Assembly: GCA_963642885.1 (NCBI GenBank)
Contig: CAVIJI010000007.1
Span: forward strand, 1-64,000
DNA length: 64,000 bases
Reading direction: 5' to 3'
Origin: UMGS1696 sp963642885
GTDB taxonomy: Bacteria; Bacillota; Clostridia; Oscillospirales; CAG-272
In this document: piece by piece, positions 9,085 through 21,732 of the stretch
How the letters are laid out: each line of letters opens with the position of its first letter
Numbering within the stretch: the stretch's first letter is position 1
Position numbers and translations under genes: made by a program
The notes under the pieces: generated by a model
What the model saw: only the letters and a program-made list of their open reading frames with translations
Told to the model about the DNA's origin: nothing
The model's database searches: none

Positions 9085-10617
9085 ATGAAAAAAAGCATAA
9101 AAGCTCTTGCAATGATTCTCTCCGCGATACTCGCAGTGTCTTCCTTCGCATCATGTTCGAACAGCGGCTCGAACGGCGAAACGACGGCGAATGCGGATGA
9201 GACTGCCGCATCGGTAAGCGGCTCGGATGAAGCGGAAGAAACCGCGGAAACCGAAGAAGAACGCATTAAGCCGAACATTCCCACAAGCGGCGATTACGGC
9301 GGAGACGAAATCAACTTCCTGTTCTGGGAGCATTCGTCATGGGCAAACACCGTACGTCAGTGCCGTGACATTTATTCCGAGGGAATCAACGGTGAGGCTA
9401 TCAACGACACGGTTTATAACCGCAACCTCAAAATCGAGGAAGCGTACAACGTAAAAATCGTGCTTGAAACAATGGATATCGGTCAGATTGCCACGGCCGT
9501 ATCGCAGGAAGTAACAGGCGGTGCCGACACATACGATGTTGTATATCCGAGACTTTACGAGGCTCCCTCGCTTTACCAGAACGGATATTTCTACAATCTG
9601 AGAAAGGTACCGAACATTGACCTTACACAGCCATGGTACGACCAGGGCTCCGTTGAAGCAATGGACTGCGGCGGATATCTCCCCGCTGTCGCGTGTGCTA
9701 TAAACATCAACGACAAGGACGCTACCACGGCCGTAGCATTCAACAAGACCATCGCCTCGAATGCCCAGCTTGAAGACCTCTACACAACCGTACGCGAAGG
9801 CAAATGGACATACGACAAGCTGTCCGCTCTCTCCGAGGCTACATATCAGGATCTGAACGGCGACGGAGAAATGAAACCCGACGATGACATATATGGACTT
9901 CTCGGCGGAAACGATGTAATGAGCGCGTTCTATTTCGGTTCTGGCGGACGTATTGTAACGCATGACGATTCCGGAATATTCTCATTCACCTTCGGTTCCG
10001 AAAGAGACATCAACGCCGCTACCGCGGTAGTAAATCTTATGAATCAGAAGTGGTTCATGAACCACCACATGATTGACAACACCGACGACACATACTACAC
10101 GCAGCTCTTCGAGGAAGGACACGGTCTGTTCTTCTGGATGCGTCTTGACGAAGTTACAAACATGAGAGCCAGCGATGTTGATTTCGGTATTCTTCCGACA
10201 CCTAAGTACGAAGAAAGCCAGAGCACCTATTGCAACATGGTATCTCAGCACACGACGGGTATTCTCTCTATTCCGATTTCCATCACAGGCGACAAGCTGT
10301 CCGAGGTCGGTACGATTATAGAGGCTCTCTCCGCCGAATCGTACTACACGCTCATTCCCGAATACATCGAGACTTCACTTAAGACAAAGAACTCACGTGA
10401 CGCCGAAAGTGCCGACATGCTCGACATAATCATCAACAACCGTGTATTCGACCCCGTACTTTACTACAACTTCGGTTCGTTTGCCGATGCGTTCCAGGGT
10501 CTCGGCAAGGATAACAACACCGATATCGCATCCTTCCTCCAGAAGAAGGAAAAGATTGTCGCAAAAGCTATGGAAAAGACAATCGATGCTCTTCTTGCGG
10601 CTGATGAAGCACAGTAA
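9085..10617 (+). CDS. Extracellular solute-binding-type lipoprotein, paralogue 3
   Basis: A 510-residue lipoprotein (lipid Cys24) that founds a second subgroup with the next gene. Both share RIKPNIP after the linker, CRDIYSEGINGEAINDTVYNR, an NINDKDAT segment and LLGGNDVM. The domain plan matches paralogues 1 and 2, including VREGKWTYDKL and an EF-hand-like DLNGDGEMKPDDD loop. The ATG at 9085 is chosen because AAAGGAG lies at 9071-9077 and the signal peptide begins there; an upstream in-frame start has no ribosome site. No transporter partner is nearby. Confidence 0.75.
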   Translation: MKKSIKALAMILSAILAVSSFASCSNSGSNGETTANADETAASVSGSDEAEETAETEEERIKPNIPTSGDYGGDEINFLFWEHSSWANTVRQCRDIYSEGINGEAINDTVYNRNLKIEEAYNVKIVLETMDIGQIATAVSQEVTGGADTYDVVYPRLYEAPSLYQNGYFYNLRKVPNIDLTQPWYDQGSVEAMDCGGYLPAVACAININDKDATTAVAFNKTIASNAQLEDLYTTVREGKWTYDKLSALSEATYQDLNGDGEMKPDDDIYGLLGGNDVMSAFYFGSGGRIVTHDDSGIFSFTFGSERDINAATAVVNLMNQKWFMNHHMIDNTDDTYYTQLFEEGHGLFFWMRLDEVTNMRASDVDFGILPTPKYEESQSTYCNMVSQHTTGILSIPISITGDKLSEVGTIIEALSAESYYTLIPEYIETSLKTKNSRDAESADMLDIIINNRVFDPVLYYNFGSFADAFQGLGKDNNTDIASFLQKKEKIVAKAMEKTIDALLAADEAQ

Positions 10618-10681
10618 TTCGCCAAGGTTTATTTAAAACGGACAGCGGATAAGCTTCGGCTTTAATAACCCAAGCCACATT

Positions 10682-10709
10682 AAAACGAGTCTCTTATGAG
10701 GCTCGTTTT
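10682..10709 (+). terminator. Terminator after paralogue 3
   Basis: AAAACGAG pairs with CTCGTTTT around an inner CTC/GAG stem and a TTAT loop. Confidence 0.75.
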
Positions 10710-10755
10710 GCTTTATGTTTTTACACAAATCCGAATTTGACGTAACACTTTAATC

Positions 10756-10783
10756 TTGATTTTTTCGGTCGCGATGTTATAAT
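10756..10783 (+). promoter_or_regulatory. Promoter of fourth solute-binding lipoprotein
   Basis: TTGATT at 10756-10761, 16-base spacer, TATAAT at 10778-10783. It diverges from the other three array promoters in the spacer. Confidence 0.6.
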
Positions 10784-10833
10784 TATACGGGAAAATGATT
10801 TGACATAATTTTTTGATTAAAGGAAAGTATACC

Positions 10834-12360
10834 ATGAACGGAACGAAAAAAAGAATATCTCTGCTTATTGCGATATTAATGCTTATTTCTTCATTTGCGT
10901 CATGCTCCGACAACAGTGCTTCTTCGGAATCCGAAAGCACCGAGACAGCGGAAACGGTACAGGCCGTGGCTGCTGAAGGCGACGAGACCGACGAGAACAC
11001 CGAAACCGAGGATGAGAGAATCAAGCCGAACATTCCCGAAACAGCCGATTTCGGAGGCGACACTATAATGTTTCTGCACTGGTACAACAGCGGCTGGACG
11101 GAAACGGTACGCCACAGCCGCGACATTTACTCCGAGGGGCTCACAGGTGAGGCTATCAATGACGCGGTATACAACAGAAACATAAAAATCGAGGATGCGT
11201 ACAACGTAAAAATCGCGCTTCAGCTTGAGCAGAACACGGAAATCGCGTCTCTCGTAGACCAGCAGGTTACATCCGGCGACAACACATACGATGTGGTATA
11301 TCAGGTACTGTCCTCCGCACCCGCGCTCATACAAAAATCGTATTTCCACAATCTTTTCAATGTGCCGAACATCGATCTTTCGCAGCCGTGGTGGGATCAG
11401 AACTCGATAAGCTCCCTCTCGACCATGGGTATTCTTCCGCTCGTTTCGACCTCGATAAACGTAAACGACAAGGATGCCACGGCGGCAATCGCGTTCAACA
11501 AAACAATTGCGGAAAACAATCAGCTTGAGGACATATACACTCTCGTACGCGAGGGCAAATGGACTTACGACAAGCTCACGGAGCTTGCCGAGGTGACATA
11601 CAACGACTCGAACGGTGACGGAACGATGACTCCCGACGACATTTACGGTTTTCTCGGCGGACGTGATGTTATCGACTCTCTCTACCACGGCTCCGGCTCG
11701 CAGTTTATCACGAAAAACGAAGACGATGAATTCATATTCTCCTTCGGCACAGAACGCGACATCGATGCCGTCAGTGCGGGAATCGACATTGTCAACAGCG
11801 TATGGTACTTCAACCATCACGCATGGACAGACCAGAGCGACATCCTATACCGTCAGATTTTCGAGACAGGTCACGGACTCTTCTTCTGGATGCGTCTTGA
11901 CGATGTAACGAACATGAGAGCCGGAGAAGCCGATTTCGGCATTATTCCGATTCCGAAATACGAGGAGACACAGGACAACTACTACAGTCTCGTATCACAG
12001 CACACGACGGGACTTATGTCGATTCCGATTACCTGTGCCGGTGACGAATTATCGGAGGTCGGTATGATTCTCGAAGCTCTCGCCGCCGAATCGCACTACA
12101 CGCTCATACCAGAGTACATAGAGACATCACTGAAAACAAAGAATTCACGTGACGCGGAAAGTGCGGACATGCTCGATATAATTCTTAATAACCGTGTATT
12201 CGACCCGATGAACGTATACAGCTTCGCAAGCTTCGGCGACGCAATTATGGATGCCGCCGACGCGAACAACAAGGATATAGCATCGCTTATCAAATCAAAG
12301 GAAAAAATCGTAAACAAAAGCATAGAAAGACTTCTCGACGCGATGTCGCAAGTCGAATAA
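10834..12360 (+). CDS. Extracellular solute-binding-type lipoprotein, paralogue 4
   Basis: A 508-residue lipoprotein with lipid Cys24, clearly the sister of paralogue 3: shared RDIYSEGLTGEAINDAVYNR, NVNDKDATAAIAFNKTIAENNQLED, VREGKWTYDKL and the C-terminal SRDAESADMLDII. An EF-hand-like DSNGDGTMTPDD loop is retained. I place the start at the ATG at 10834, preceded by AAAGGAAAG; the upstream in-frame TTG falls before the ribosome site. A terminator follows, so each of the four genes can be transcribed on its own. Function is inferred from the fold only. Confidence 0.75.
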   Translation: MNGTKKRISLLIAILMLISSFASCSDNSASSESESTETAETVQAVAAEGDETDENTETEDERIKPNIPETADFGGDTIMFLHWYNSGWTETVRHSRDIYSEGLTGEAINDAVYNRNIKIEDAYNVKIALQLEQNTEIASLVDQQVTSGDNTYDVVYQVLSSAPALIQKSYFHNLFNVPNIDLSQPWWDQNSISSLSTMGILPLVSTSINVNDKDATAAIAFNKTIAENNQLEDIYTLVREGKWTYDKLTELAEVTYNDSNGDGTMTPDDIYGFLGGRDVIDSLYHGSGSQFITKNEDDEFIFSFGTERDIDAVSAGIDIVNSVWYFNHHAWTDQSDILYRQIFETGHGLFFWMRLDDVTNMRAGEADFGIIPIPKYEETQDNYYSLVSQHTTGLMSIPITCAGDELSEVGMILEALAAESHYTLIPEYIETSLKTKNSRDAESADMLDIILNNRVFDPMNVYSFASFGDAIMDAADANNKDIASLIKSKEKIVNKSIERLLDAMSQVE

Positions 12361-12374
12361 ATCGAAAAAAGCGA

Positions 12375-12419
12375 AAAATCCCACGGAATTCACCCGAAAG
12401 TGAGTCCGCGGGATTTTTA
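12375..12419 (+). terminator. Terminator after paralogue 4
   Basis: AAAATCCC pairs with GGGATTTT around inner CGGA/TCCG pairing, then a T-run. It ends the lipoprotein array and faces the rplS terminator. Confidence 0.8.
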
Positions 12420-12424
12420 TAACA

Positions 12425-12462
12425 AAAACGGCTTCCGTACGGATGCACGGAAACCGCGTTTT
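12425..12462 (-). terminator. rplS terminator
   Basis: Read on the minus strand, CGGTTTCCGT pairs with ACGGAAGCCG with one mismatch per side, followed by TTTTTG, just after the rplS stop codon. Confidence 0.8.
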
Positions 12463-12470
12463 TTGCTTTG

Positions 12471-12812
12471 TCAGATGAGTTCCTTAACCTTAGAAGCCTT
12501 GCCGACTCTCTCTCTGATGTAGTAGAGCTTAGCACGGCGAACTTTACCCTTACGGATAACTTCAACATCTACAACGTTGGGTGAGTGAACGGGGAATGTC
12601 TTTTCTACGCCTACGCCGTATGCAACACGACGAACCGTGAATGTTTCGGAGATACCGCCGCCGTGACGTGCGATAACGGTTCCTTCATACATCTGGATTC
12701 TTTCACGTGCGCCTTCTTTGATGCGGTTGTGGACGCGTACTGTGTCGCCGATGCCGAAGGAGGGTACTGTTTCCTTCAGCTGCTCATTTGCAAAAACTTC
12801 GAGCTTGTTCAT
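12471..12812 (-). CDS. rplS: Large ribosomal subunit protein bL19
   Basis: A 113-residue ribosomal protein that helps form an intersubunit bridge. FGIGDTVRVHNRIKEGARERIQMYEGTVIARHG and the KVRRAKLYYIR C-terminus are unmistakable, and the length is normal. It is usually in rpsP-rimM-trmD-rplS; here it stands alone with its own promoter and terminator between a lipoprotein array and rpoB, facing away from rpoB. A GAAAGGAAG ribosome site precedes the ATG. Confidence 0.96.
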   Translation of the reverse strand: MNKLEVFANEQLKETVPSFGIGDTVRVHNRIKEGARERIQMYEGTVIARHGGGISETFTVRRVAYGVGVEKTFPVHSPNVVDVEVIRKGKVRRAKLYYIRERVGKASKVKELI

Positions 12813-12911
12813 TTTTTACTCTTCCTTTCTTGATTCATAGGCATTCGTGCTGAGTCATGCAGAGGACTGCCCGTTTGCGTGTACATATCTTAATGAACAC
12901 GTGCGGAGAAC

Positions 12912-12940
12912 ATTATATCACATTCTTTCGTTCTTGGCAA
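12912..12940 (-). promoter_or_regulatory. rplS promoter
   Basis: On the minus strand, TTGCCA (12935-12940), 17-base spacer, TATAAT (12912-12917). The transcript would have a leader of about 90 bases; an L19-type autoregulatory leader is possible but I could not recognise its structure. Confidence 0.7.
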
Positions 12941-13069
12941 TAGAATAAAGAAAAAATATTTTGAGCGCAAAGCAATGTTTACAAATTATTTTCATTTTAA
13001 TTTTCAGTAAATTATTTTACATTGTATTGTAAATAATGATGTCTCGGTATTGACAATACGTTTTTTAAC

Positions 13070-13098
13070 TTGACTGATGTCGTTTTTCGTGGTATAAT
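13070..13098 (+). promoter_or_regulatory. rpoB promoter
   Basis: TTGACT at 13070-13075, 17-base spacer, TATAAT at 13093-13098. The interval 12941-13069 is AT-rich and shows no gene. Confidence 0.8.
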
Positions 13099-13178
13099 CG
13101 TATACTGATATAGCTTCGCCCTTTGCGGCATAAAAGGTATTTTACCCCGAAATCAAGCCGATCAGCCGTGATTACCTA

Positions 13179-13209
13179 CCCGAAAAGCACCGATTCGGCG
13201 TCTTTCGGG
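13179..13209 (+). promoter_or_regulatory. Stable hairpin in the rpoB leader
   Basis: CCCGAAA (13179-13185) pairs with TTTCGGG (13203-13209) around an inner CCGA-T-TCGG palindrome (13190-13198). It lies in the roughly 175-base untranslated leader of rpoB and has no T-run, so it may act on translation or RNA stability rather than end transcription. The function is inferred. Confidence 0.5.
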
Positions 13210-13277
13210 TTCGGAAGTATATCCACTATTAATTCATGCCGAAAAGGGCACAGTCAACAGAATGGAGTGATAGCTCG

Positions 13278-16200
13278 ATGGTCAAACCTCAAAAGGTTGG
13301 AAAAAACATACGAATGAGTTTCTCCAAAATTGATGAGCCGCTGGAAATGCCCAGCCTTATCGAAATCCAAAAGGAGTCATTCGACTGGTTCCTCAAAAAA
13401 GGACTGATGGAAGTTCTTGAGGACGTATCCCCCATAACCGACTATACAGGCAACCTTTTTATAGATTTCGTCGGTTATTCTCTCGACTCGAAACCGAAAT
13501 ATCCCGTCGAGGAATGCAAAGAAAGAGACGTAAACTACGCGGCACCTCTCAAGGTGGACGTTCGTCTTACCAATAAGCTTACCGGTGAAGTCAAGCAGTC
13601 ATCGATTTTCATGGGCGACTTCCCGATTATGACAGACAAGGGCACCTTCGTTATCAACGGTGCGGAACGTGTTGTGGTTTCACAGATTGTACGTTCTCCC
13701 GGTGTATATTACGAAAGCTCTATAGACAAATCGGGCAAGCGAATTTACGCCGCTACCGTTATTCCTTACCGCGGCGCTTGGCTCGAATACGAAACAGACG
13801 CAAACGACATTTTCTATGTCCGCATAGATAAAAACAGAAAAATCCCCGTAACGATTCTCATCCGCGCTCTCGGAATCCAGAGCAAGGAAGAAATCGAAGA
13901 GGTATTCGGTGTCGAACCGAAGCTCGCGTTAACTCTCGAAAAGGAAACGTGCGAACAGAGAGCTATCGAAAACAAGACCTCTATCCGCGACGAGGCATTA
14001 AAGGAAATATACACAAAGCTCCGTCCCGGCGAACCTCCTCTCGTAGAGTCGGCGGAGATACTCATGAACTCGCTGTTCTTCGATCCCAAGAGATACGACC
14101 TCTATCCCGTAGGACGCCATAAATACGACAAAAAGCTCGCGCTTGCCGTACGTATTTCCGGACGCACATTGTCACGTCCGATAGTCAATCCCCTCACGGG
14201 CGAGCTTCTTTTCGAGGAAGGTCATATTCTCACGGCCGATGAAGCTCTCGCAGTGGAACGCGCCGGCGTGTGTGAGGTTTACCTCTCTCTTGAAGACGGA
14301 ACCGAGGTTAAGCTGTTCTCAAACGGTGCCGTCGATCCCGAGTATATTCTCGGATACGACCTGCATGACTCGGGTGTTGCCGAAAAATGCCGTCTCGACG
14401 TACTTCAGGAAATCGTCGAGAACTGCGATGGCGACGAAGAAAAAATCCGCGCGGAGGCTAAACGCCGTATCGCCGAGCTCTGCCCGAAGCATATCACCAG
14501 AGAGGATATACTCTCGTCAATCAACTATCTGCTCGCTCTCTCTCACGACATCGGAAACACGGACGACATCGACCACCTCGGAAACCGTCGTCTCCGCAGC
14601 GTAGGCGAGCTGCTCCAGAACCAGTTCAGAATCGGTCTTGCCCGTATGGACAAGATTATCAAGGAGAGAATGAACATTCAGGACAACGAATCCCTCTCTC
14701 CTCAGACACTTATAAATATCAGACCCGTTGTTACCGCCATCAGAGACTTCTTCGGTTCTTCCCCTCTGTCTCAGTTCATGGACCAGAACAACCCTCTCGC
14801 GGAGCTCACTCATAAGAGACGTATCTCCGCACTCGGCCCCGGCGGTCTTTCACGTGACAGAGCATCATTCGAGGTCCGTGACGTTCACTACACACATTAC
14901 GGAAGAATGTGCCCGATCGAGACTCCCGAAGGTCCTAACATCGGTCTTATCTCATATCTTTCAACCTACGCCAAAATATCCAAGTACGGCTTCATAGAGG
15001 CTCCGTATCGTAAGGTAGTCCACGAAACCATGCCCGACGGCACCGTACGCCACAGAGTCACAAACGAAATCGAATACATGACAGCCGATATCGAGGACAG
15101 CTACATCGTGGCTCAGGCCAACGAACCTCTCGATGAAAACTCATGCTTCGCCAATAAGAAGGTTACGGCAAGAGAACGCGGCGAAATCATGTCGATCGAC
15201 CCCAACAAGGTTTCCTACATGGACGTAAGCCCGAAGATGGTTGTTTCCGTCGCGACGGCGTGCATCCCGTTCCTGGAAAACGACGACAACTCCCGTGCGC
15301 TCATGGGTTCAAACATGCAGAAGCAGGCGGTTCCGCTCCTTGTTACCGACTCTCCTATAGTCGGTACGGGTATGGAATATAAGGCTGCGAGAGACTCCGG
15401 CGTGTGCATCGTGTGTGAAAATTCCGGTTGGGCGGAAAGCGTAACCGCAGATGAAATCGTAATACACTGCGACGACGGTCATAAGGATACATACCGCCTC
15501 ATTAAATTCAAGAGAAGCAACCAGGGTACATGCGTAAACCAGCGTCCCATTATCAATCAGGGCGAACGCGTCGAGGCAGGTCAGATTATCGCCGACGGTC
15601 CTTCAACATCTCAGGGTGAAATCGCACTCGGCAAGAACGCGCTCATCGGCTTCATGACATGGGAAGGCTACAACTACGAGGACGCCGTTCTTCTGAACGA
15701 ACGCCTTGTGCGCGACGACGTATACACATCAATCCATATCGAGGAATACTCACACGAAGCCCGTGATACCAAGCTCGGTCCGGAAGAAATCACCCGCGAA
15801 ATCCCGAATGTCGGCGAGGACGCACTTAAGGATCTCGATGCCGACGGTATCGTTAAAATAGGTACAGAGGTCAGAGCAAACGATATCCTCGTAGGTAAGG
15901 TTACGCCGAAGGGCGAAACAGAGCTTACCGCAGAGGAAAGACTGCTCCGCGCAATCTTCGGCGAAAAAGCAAGAGAAGTCCGCGATACATCCCTTAAGGT
16001 TCCTCACGGCGAACAGGGTATCGTAGTAGACGTTAAGGTGTTCTCTCGCGAAGCGGGCGACGAACTCTCTCCCGGTGTAAATAAGGTCGTACGCGTATAC
16101 ATCGCTCAAAAGAGAAAAATCTCGGTCGGCGATAAAATGGCCGGTCGTCACGGAAATAAGGGTGTCGTTTCGAGAATTCTTCCTCCCGAGGATATGCCCT

Positions 16201-17210
16201 TCCTCCCCGACGGAACTCCGCTTGATATCGTGCTTAACCCTCTGGGCGTACCTTCACGTATGAATATCGGTCAGGTGCTCGAGGTTCACCTCGGAATCGC
16301 AGCTAAAAAGCTCGGTTGGAAAATCATGACCCCCGTATTCGACGGCGCTACCGAGGCGGATATCTCCGAATGCCTCAAGCTCGCCGGCCTTGACAGAAAC
16401 GTCCTTCCGAACGAAAACGTAAACGGCAAAAATATCTTCGAGGAAACCGTAGACCCCGCAACCGGAATCCGCGACCTCAGACCTATCACGGGTGAGGAAA
16501 AGGAAGATAAGGCTCACCTCGAAGAGCTCAGAAAAGCCGGAAAACTTAAGATAATCGACGGTAAAACAATTCTTTACGACGGACGTACCGGTGTTCCCTT
16601 CGATAACCCGGTAACAGTCGGTATCATGTATTACCTCAAGCTCCACCACCTCGTCGACGATAAGATTCACGCACGTTCCACAGGTCCTTACTCACTCGTT
16701 ACTCAGCAGCCTCTCGGCGGTAAAGCCCAGTTCGGCGGCCAGCGTTTCGGTGAAATGGAAGTCTGGGCTCTCGAAGCATACGGCGCCGCATATACACTCC
16801 AGGAAATTCTGACAGTGAAATCCGACGACGTAACAGGTCGTGTAAAGGCTTACGAGGCAATTGTCAAGGGTCAGAATATCCCCACTCCGGGCGTTCCCGA
16901 AGCATTTAAGGTGCTCGTGAAAGAGCTCCAGTCTCTCGGCCTCGACATCAAGGTGCTCGGCGAAGACGGCGGCGAAATCGAACTCTCCACACTCAATGAC
17001 GACGATATCGAAGCTCCCAATATCGTATCCGACGAAAACGATGTTACCGAAAGCGATGTCGGCGAAACAGTCGAAACCGACGACCTCTATAACTCCTATC
17101 AGGACGAGGATATGGACGATGGTCCCGAAGAACCCGACGAGGATGTGCTCTTTGCCGCAGACCGCGGTGAGTATGACTTCGACGACGATATCGGCGACGA
17201 TTTCAATTAA
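13278..17210 (+). CDS. rpoB: DNA-directed RNA polymerase beta subunit
   Basis: A 1310-residue beta subunit. It has the rifampicin-pocket segment LSQFMDQNNPLAELTHKRRISALGPGGL, the IETPEGPNIGLI motif, GDKMAGRHGNKG and the C-terminal GGQRFGEMEVWALEAYGA. After the conserved end, roughly the last 70 residues form a highly acidic tail. The ATG at 13278 has TGGAGTG eight bases upstream; a farther upstream ATG at 13236 has no ribosome site. rpoB is not preceded by rplKAJL, and a 440-base repeat-filled spacer separates it from rpoC. The residue matching E. coli Gln510 is proline. Confidence 0.97.
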   Translation: MVKPQKVGKNIRMSFSKIDEPLEMPSLIEIQKESFDWFLKKGLMEVLEDVSPITDYTGNLFIDFVGYSLDSKPKYPVEECKERDVNYAAPLKVDVRLTNKLTGEVKQSSIFMGDFPIMTDKGTFVINGAERVVVSQIVRSPGVYYESSIDKSGKRIYAATVIPYRGAWLEYETDANDIFYVRIDKNRKIPVTILIRALGIQSKEEIEEVFGVEPKLALTLEKETCEQRAIENKTSIRDEALKEIYTKLRPGEPPLVESAEILMNSLFFDPKRYDLYPVGRHKYDKKLALAVRISGRTLSRPIVNPLTGELLFEEGHILTADEALAVERAGVCEVYLSLEDGTEVKLFSNGAVDPEYILGYDLHDSGVAEKCRLDVLQEIVENCDGDEEKIRAEAKRRIAELCPKHITREDILSSINYLLALSHDIGNTDDIDHLGNRRLRSVGELLQNQFRIGLARMDKIIKERMNIQDNESLSPQTLINIRPVVTAIRDFFGSSPLSQFMDQNNPLAELTHKRRISALGPGGLSRDRASFEVRDVHYTHYGRMCPIETPEGPNIGLISYLSTYAKISKYGFIEAPYRKVVHETMPDGTVRHRVTNEIEYMTADIEDSYIVAQANEPLDENSCFANKKVTARERGEIMSIDPNKVSYMDVSPKMVVSVATACIPFLENDDNSRALMGSNMQKQAVPLLVTDSPIVGTGMEYKAARDSGVCIVCENSGWAESVTADEIVIHCDDGHKDTYRLIKFKRSNQGTCVNQRPIINQGERVEAGQIIADGPSTSQGEIALGKNALIGFMTWEGYNYEDAVLLNERLVRDDVYTSIHIEEYSHEARDTKLGPEEITREIPNVGEDALKDLDADGIVKIGTEVRANDILVGKVTPKGETELTAEERLLRAIFGEKAREVRDTSLKVPHGEQGIVVDVKVFSREAGDELSPGVNKVVRVYIAQKRKISVGDKMAGRHGNKGVVSRILPPEDMPFLPDGTPLDIVLNPLGVPSRMNIGQVLEVHLGIAAKKLGWKIMTPVFDGATEADISECLKLAGLDRNVLPNENVNGKNIFEETVDPATGIRDLRPITGEEKEDKAHLEELRKAGKLKIIDGKTILYDGRTGVPFDNPVTVGIMYYLKLHHLVDDKIHARSTGPYSLVTQQPLGGKAQFGGQRFGEMEVWALEAYGAAYTLQEILTVKSDDVTGRVKAYEAIVKGQNIPTPGVPEAFKVLVKELQSLGLDIKVLGEDGGEIELSTLNDDDIEAPNIVSDENDVTESDVGETVETDDLYNSYQDEDMDDGPEEPDEDVLFAADRGEYDFDDDIGDDFN

Positions 17211-17281
17211 TCTGCTCATACAGCTTAATATATATTGCCCTTGTTCTACGGTAAATCCGAAAATAAGGTAAAAACGAATCT
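17211..17281 (+). other. Start of the rpoB-rpoC spacer
   Basis: AT-rich sequence directly after the rpoB stop. I see no terminator, promoter or small gene here, which fits rpoB and rpoC being one transcript that runs through the repeats. Confidence 0.4.
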
Positions 17282-17590
17282 AAAGTTTCTTTGCTCTATC
17301 TTGTTGGGATGTACTCCTAATCTAAGACAAACCAAAGTATAAAGTTTCTTCGGCTTATCTTGTTGGGATGTACTCCTAATCCAAGACAAACCAAAGTATA
17401 AAGTTTCTTCGGCTTATCTTGTTGGGATGTACTCCTAATCCAAGACAAACCAAAGTATAAAGTTTCTTCGGCTTATCTTGTTAGGATGTACTCCTAATCT
17501 AAGACAAACCAAAGTATAAAGTTTCTTCGGCTTATCTTGTTGGGATGTACTCCTAATCTAAGACAAATCAAAGTATAAAGTTTCTTTGCT
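17282..17590. repeat. Five 59-bp tandem repeats plus a partial sixth, between rpoB and rpoC
   Basis: Units start at 17282, 17341, 17400, 17459 and 17518, each exactly 59 bases, then a partial copy at 17577. Units differ at only a few positions (for example TTGCTC against TCGGCT near the start, and single changes around TTGTTGGGATG). Each contains GGATGTACTCC, a short imperfect dyad. No reading frame or unique spacer exists. It is a minisatellite inside an essential operon and should vary in copy number between strains. Confidence 0.95.
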
Positions 17591-17611
17591 TCTTTCTTTT
17601 CAAAGAAAGAA
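17588..17611. repeat. Perfect 11-bp inverted repeat at the end of the tandem array
   Basis: CTTCTTTCTTT pairs with AAAGAAAGAAG around a TC loop. The partial sixth repeat runs straight into it. In the rpoBC message it would form a hairpin about 40 bases before the rpoC start; with no T-run after it, a terminator is unlikely. Confidence 0.75.
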
Positions 17612-17650
17612 GTGAGGAAGAAGAATATTACATGAGAAGGTACACTGTCA

Positions 17651-21418
<3,768 letters not shown>

Positions 21419-21451
21419 TCGTTAATCTCACACTTCATTACAACAGCACTC

Positions 21452-21488
21452 AAGACACACTGCCTCATAAAGCAGTGTGTCTTTTTTT
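21452..21488 (+). terminator. rpoBC terminator
   Basis: AAGACACACTGC (21452-21463) pairs perfectly with GCAGTGTGTCTT (21472-21483), then a seven-T run. Confidence 0.9.
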
Positions 21489-21590
21489 ACCGCGTTAATG
21501 TGCGTCAACCCCAAATTCTCCAATAAATCACCCGATTGCCTCCTATTATTGTGCAAGTGGGAGAAACTTTTTTGTACGGATAAAAACCGC

Positions 21591-21619
21591 TTGACAAATT
21601 AATTTTATGATGATAGAAT
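21591..21619 (+). promoter_or_regulatory. Promoter of the str operon
   Basis: TTGACA at 21591-21596, 17-base spacer, TAGAAT at 21614-21619, about 150 bases before rpsL. The leader between shows no gene. Confidence 0.75.
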
Positions 21620-21732
21620 ATAGTATACGCAAAATTTGGGGTTCTTTATTTATGCCTATTTTAGCGTTTGATTTTCGATACTGACGGCTATCTGCCGCGG
21701 TCGGTCTCCGACTTTCGCGACATACGGCTGTT

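Noticed and set aside
12813..12911. Ribosomal protein L19 autoregulatory leader RNA
   Set aside because: I could not identify the conserved stems by eye; a covariance search would be needed.
13236..13277. Upstream start for rpoB
   Set aside because: No ribosome site precedes the ATG at 13236, while the ATG at 13278 has one at good spacing.
17282..17590. CRISPR array between rpoB and rpoC
   Set aside because: The 59-base units are directly joined with no unique spacers and no cas genes nearby, so this is a minisatellite.
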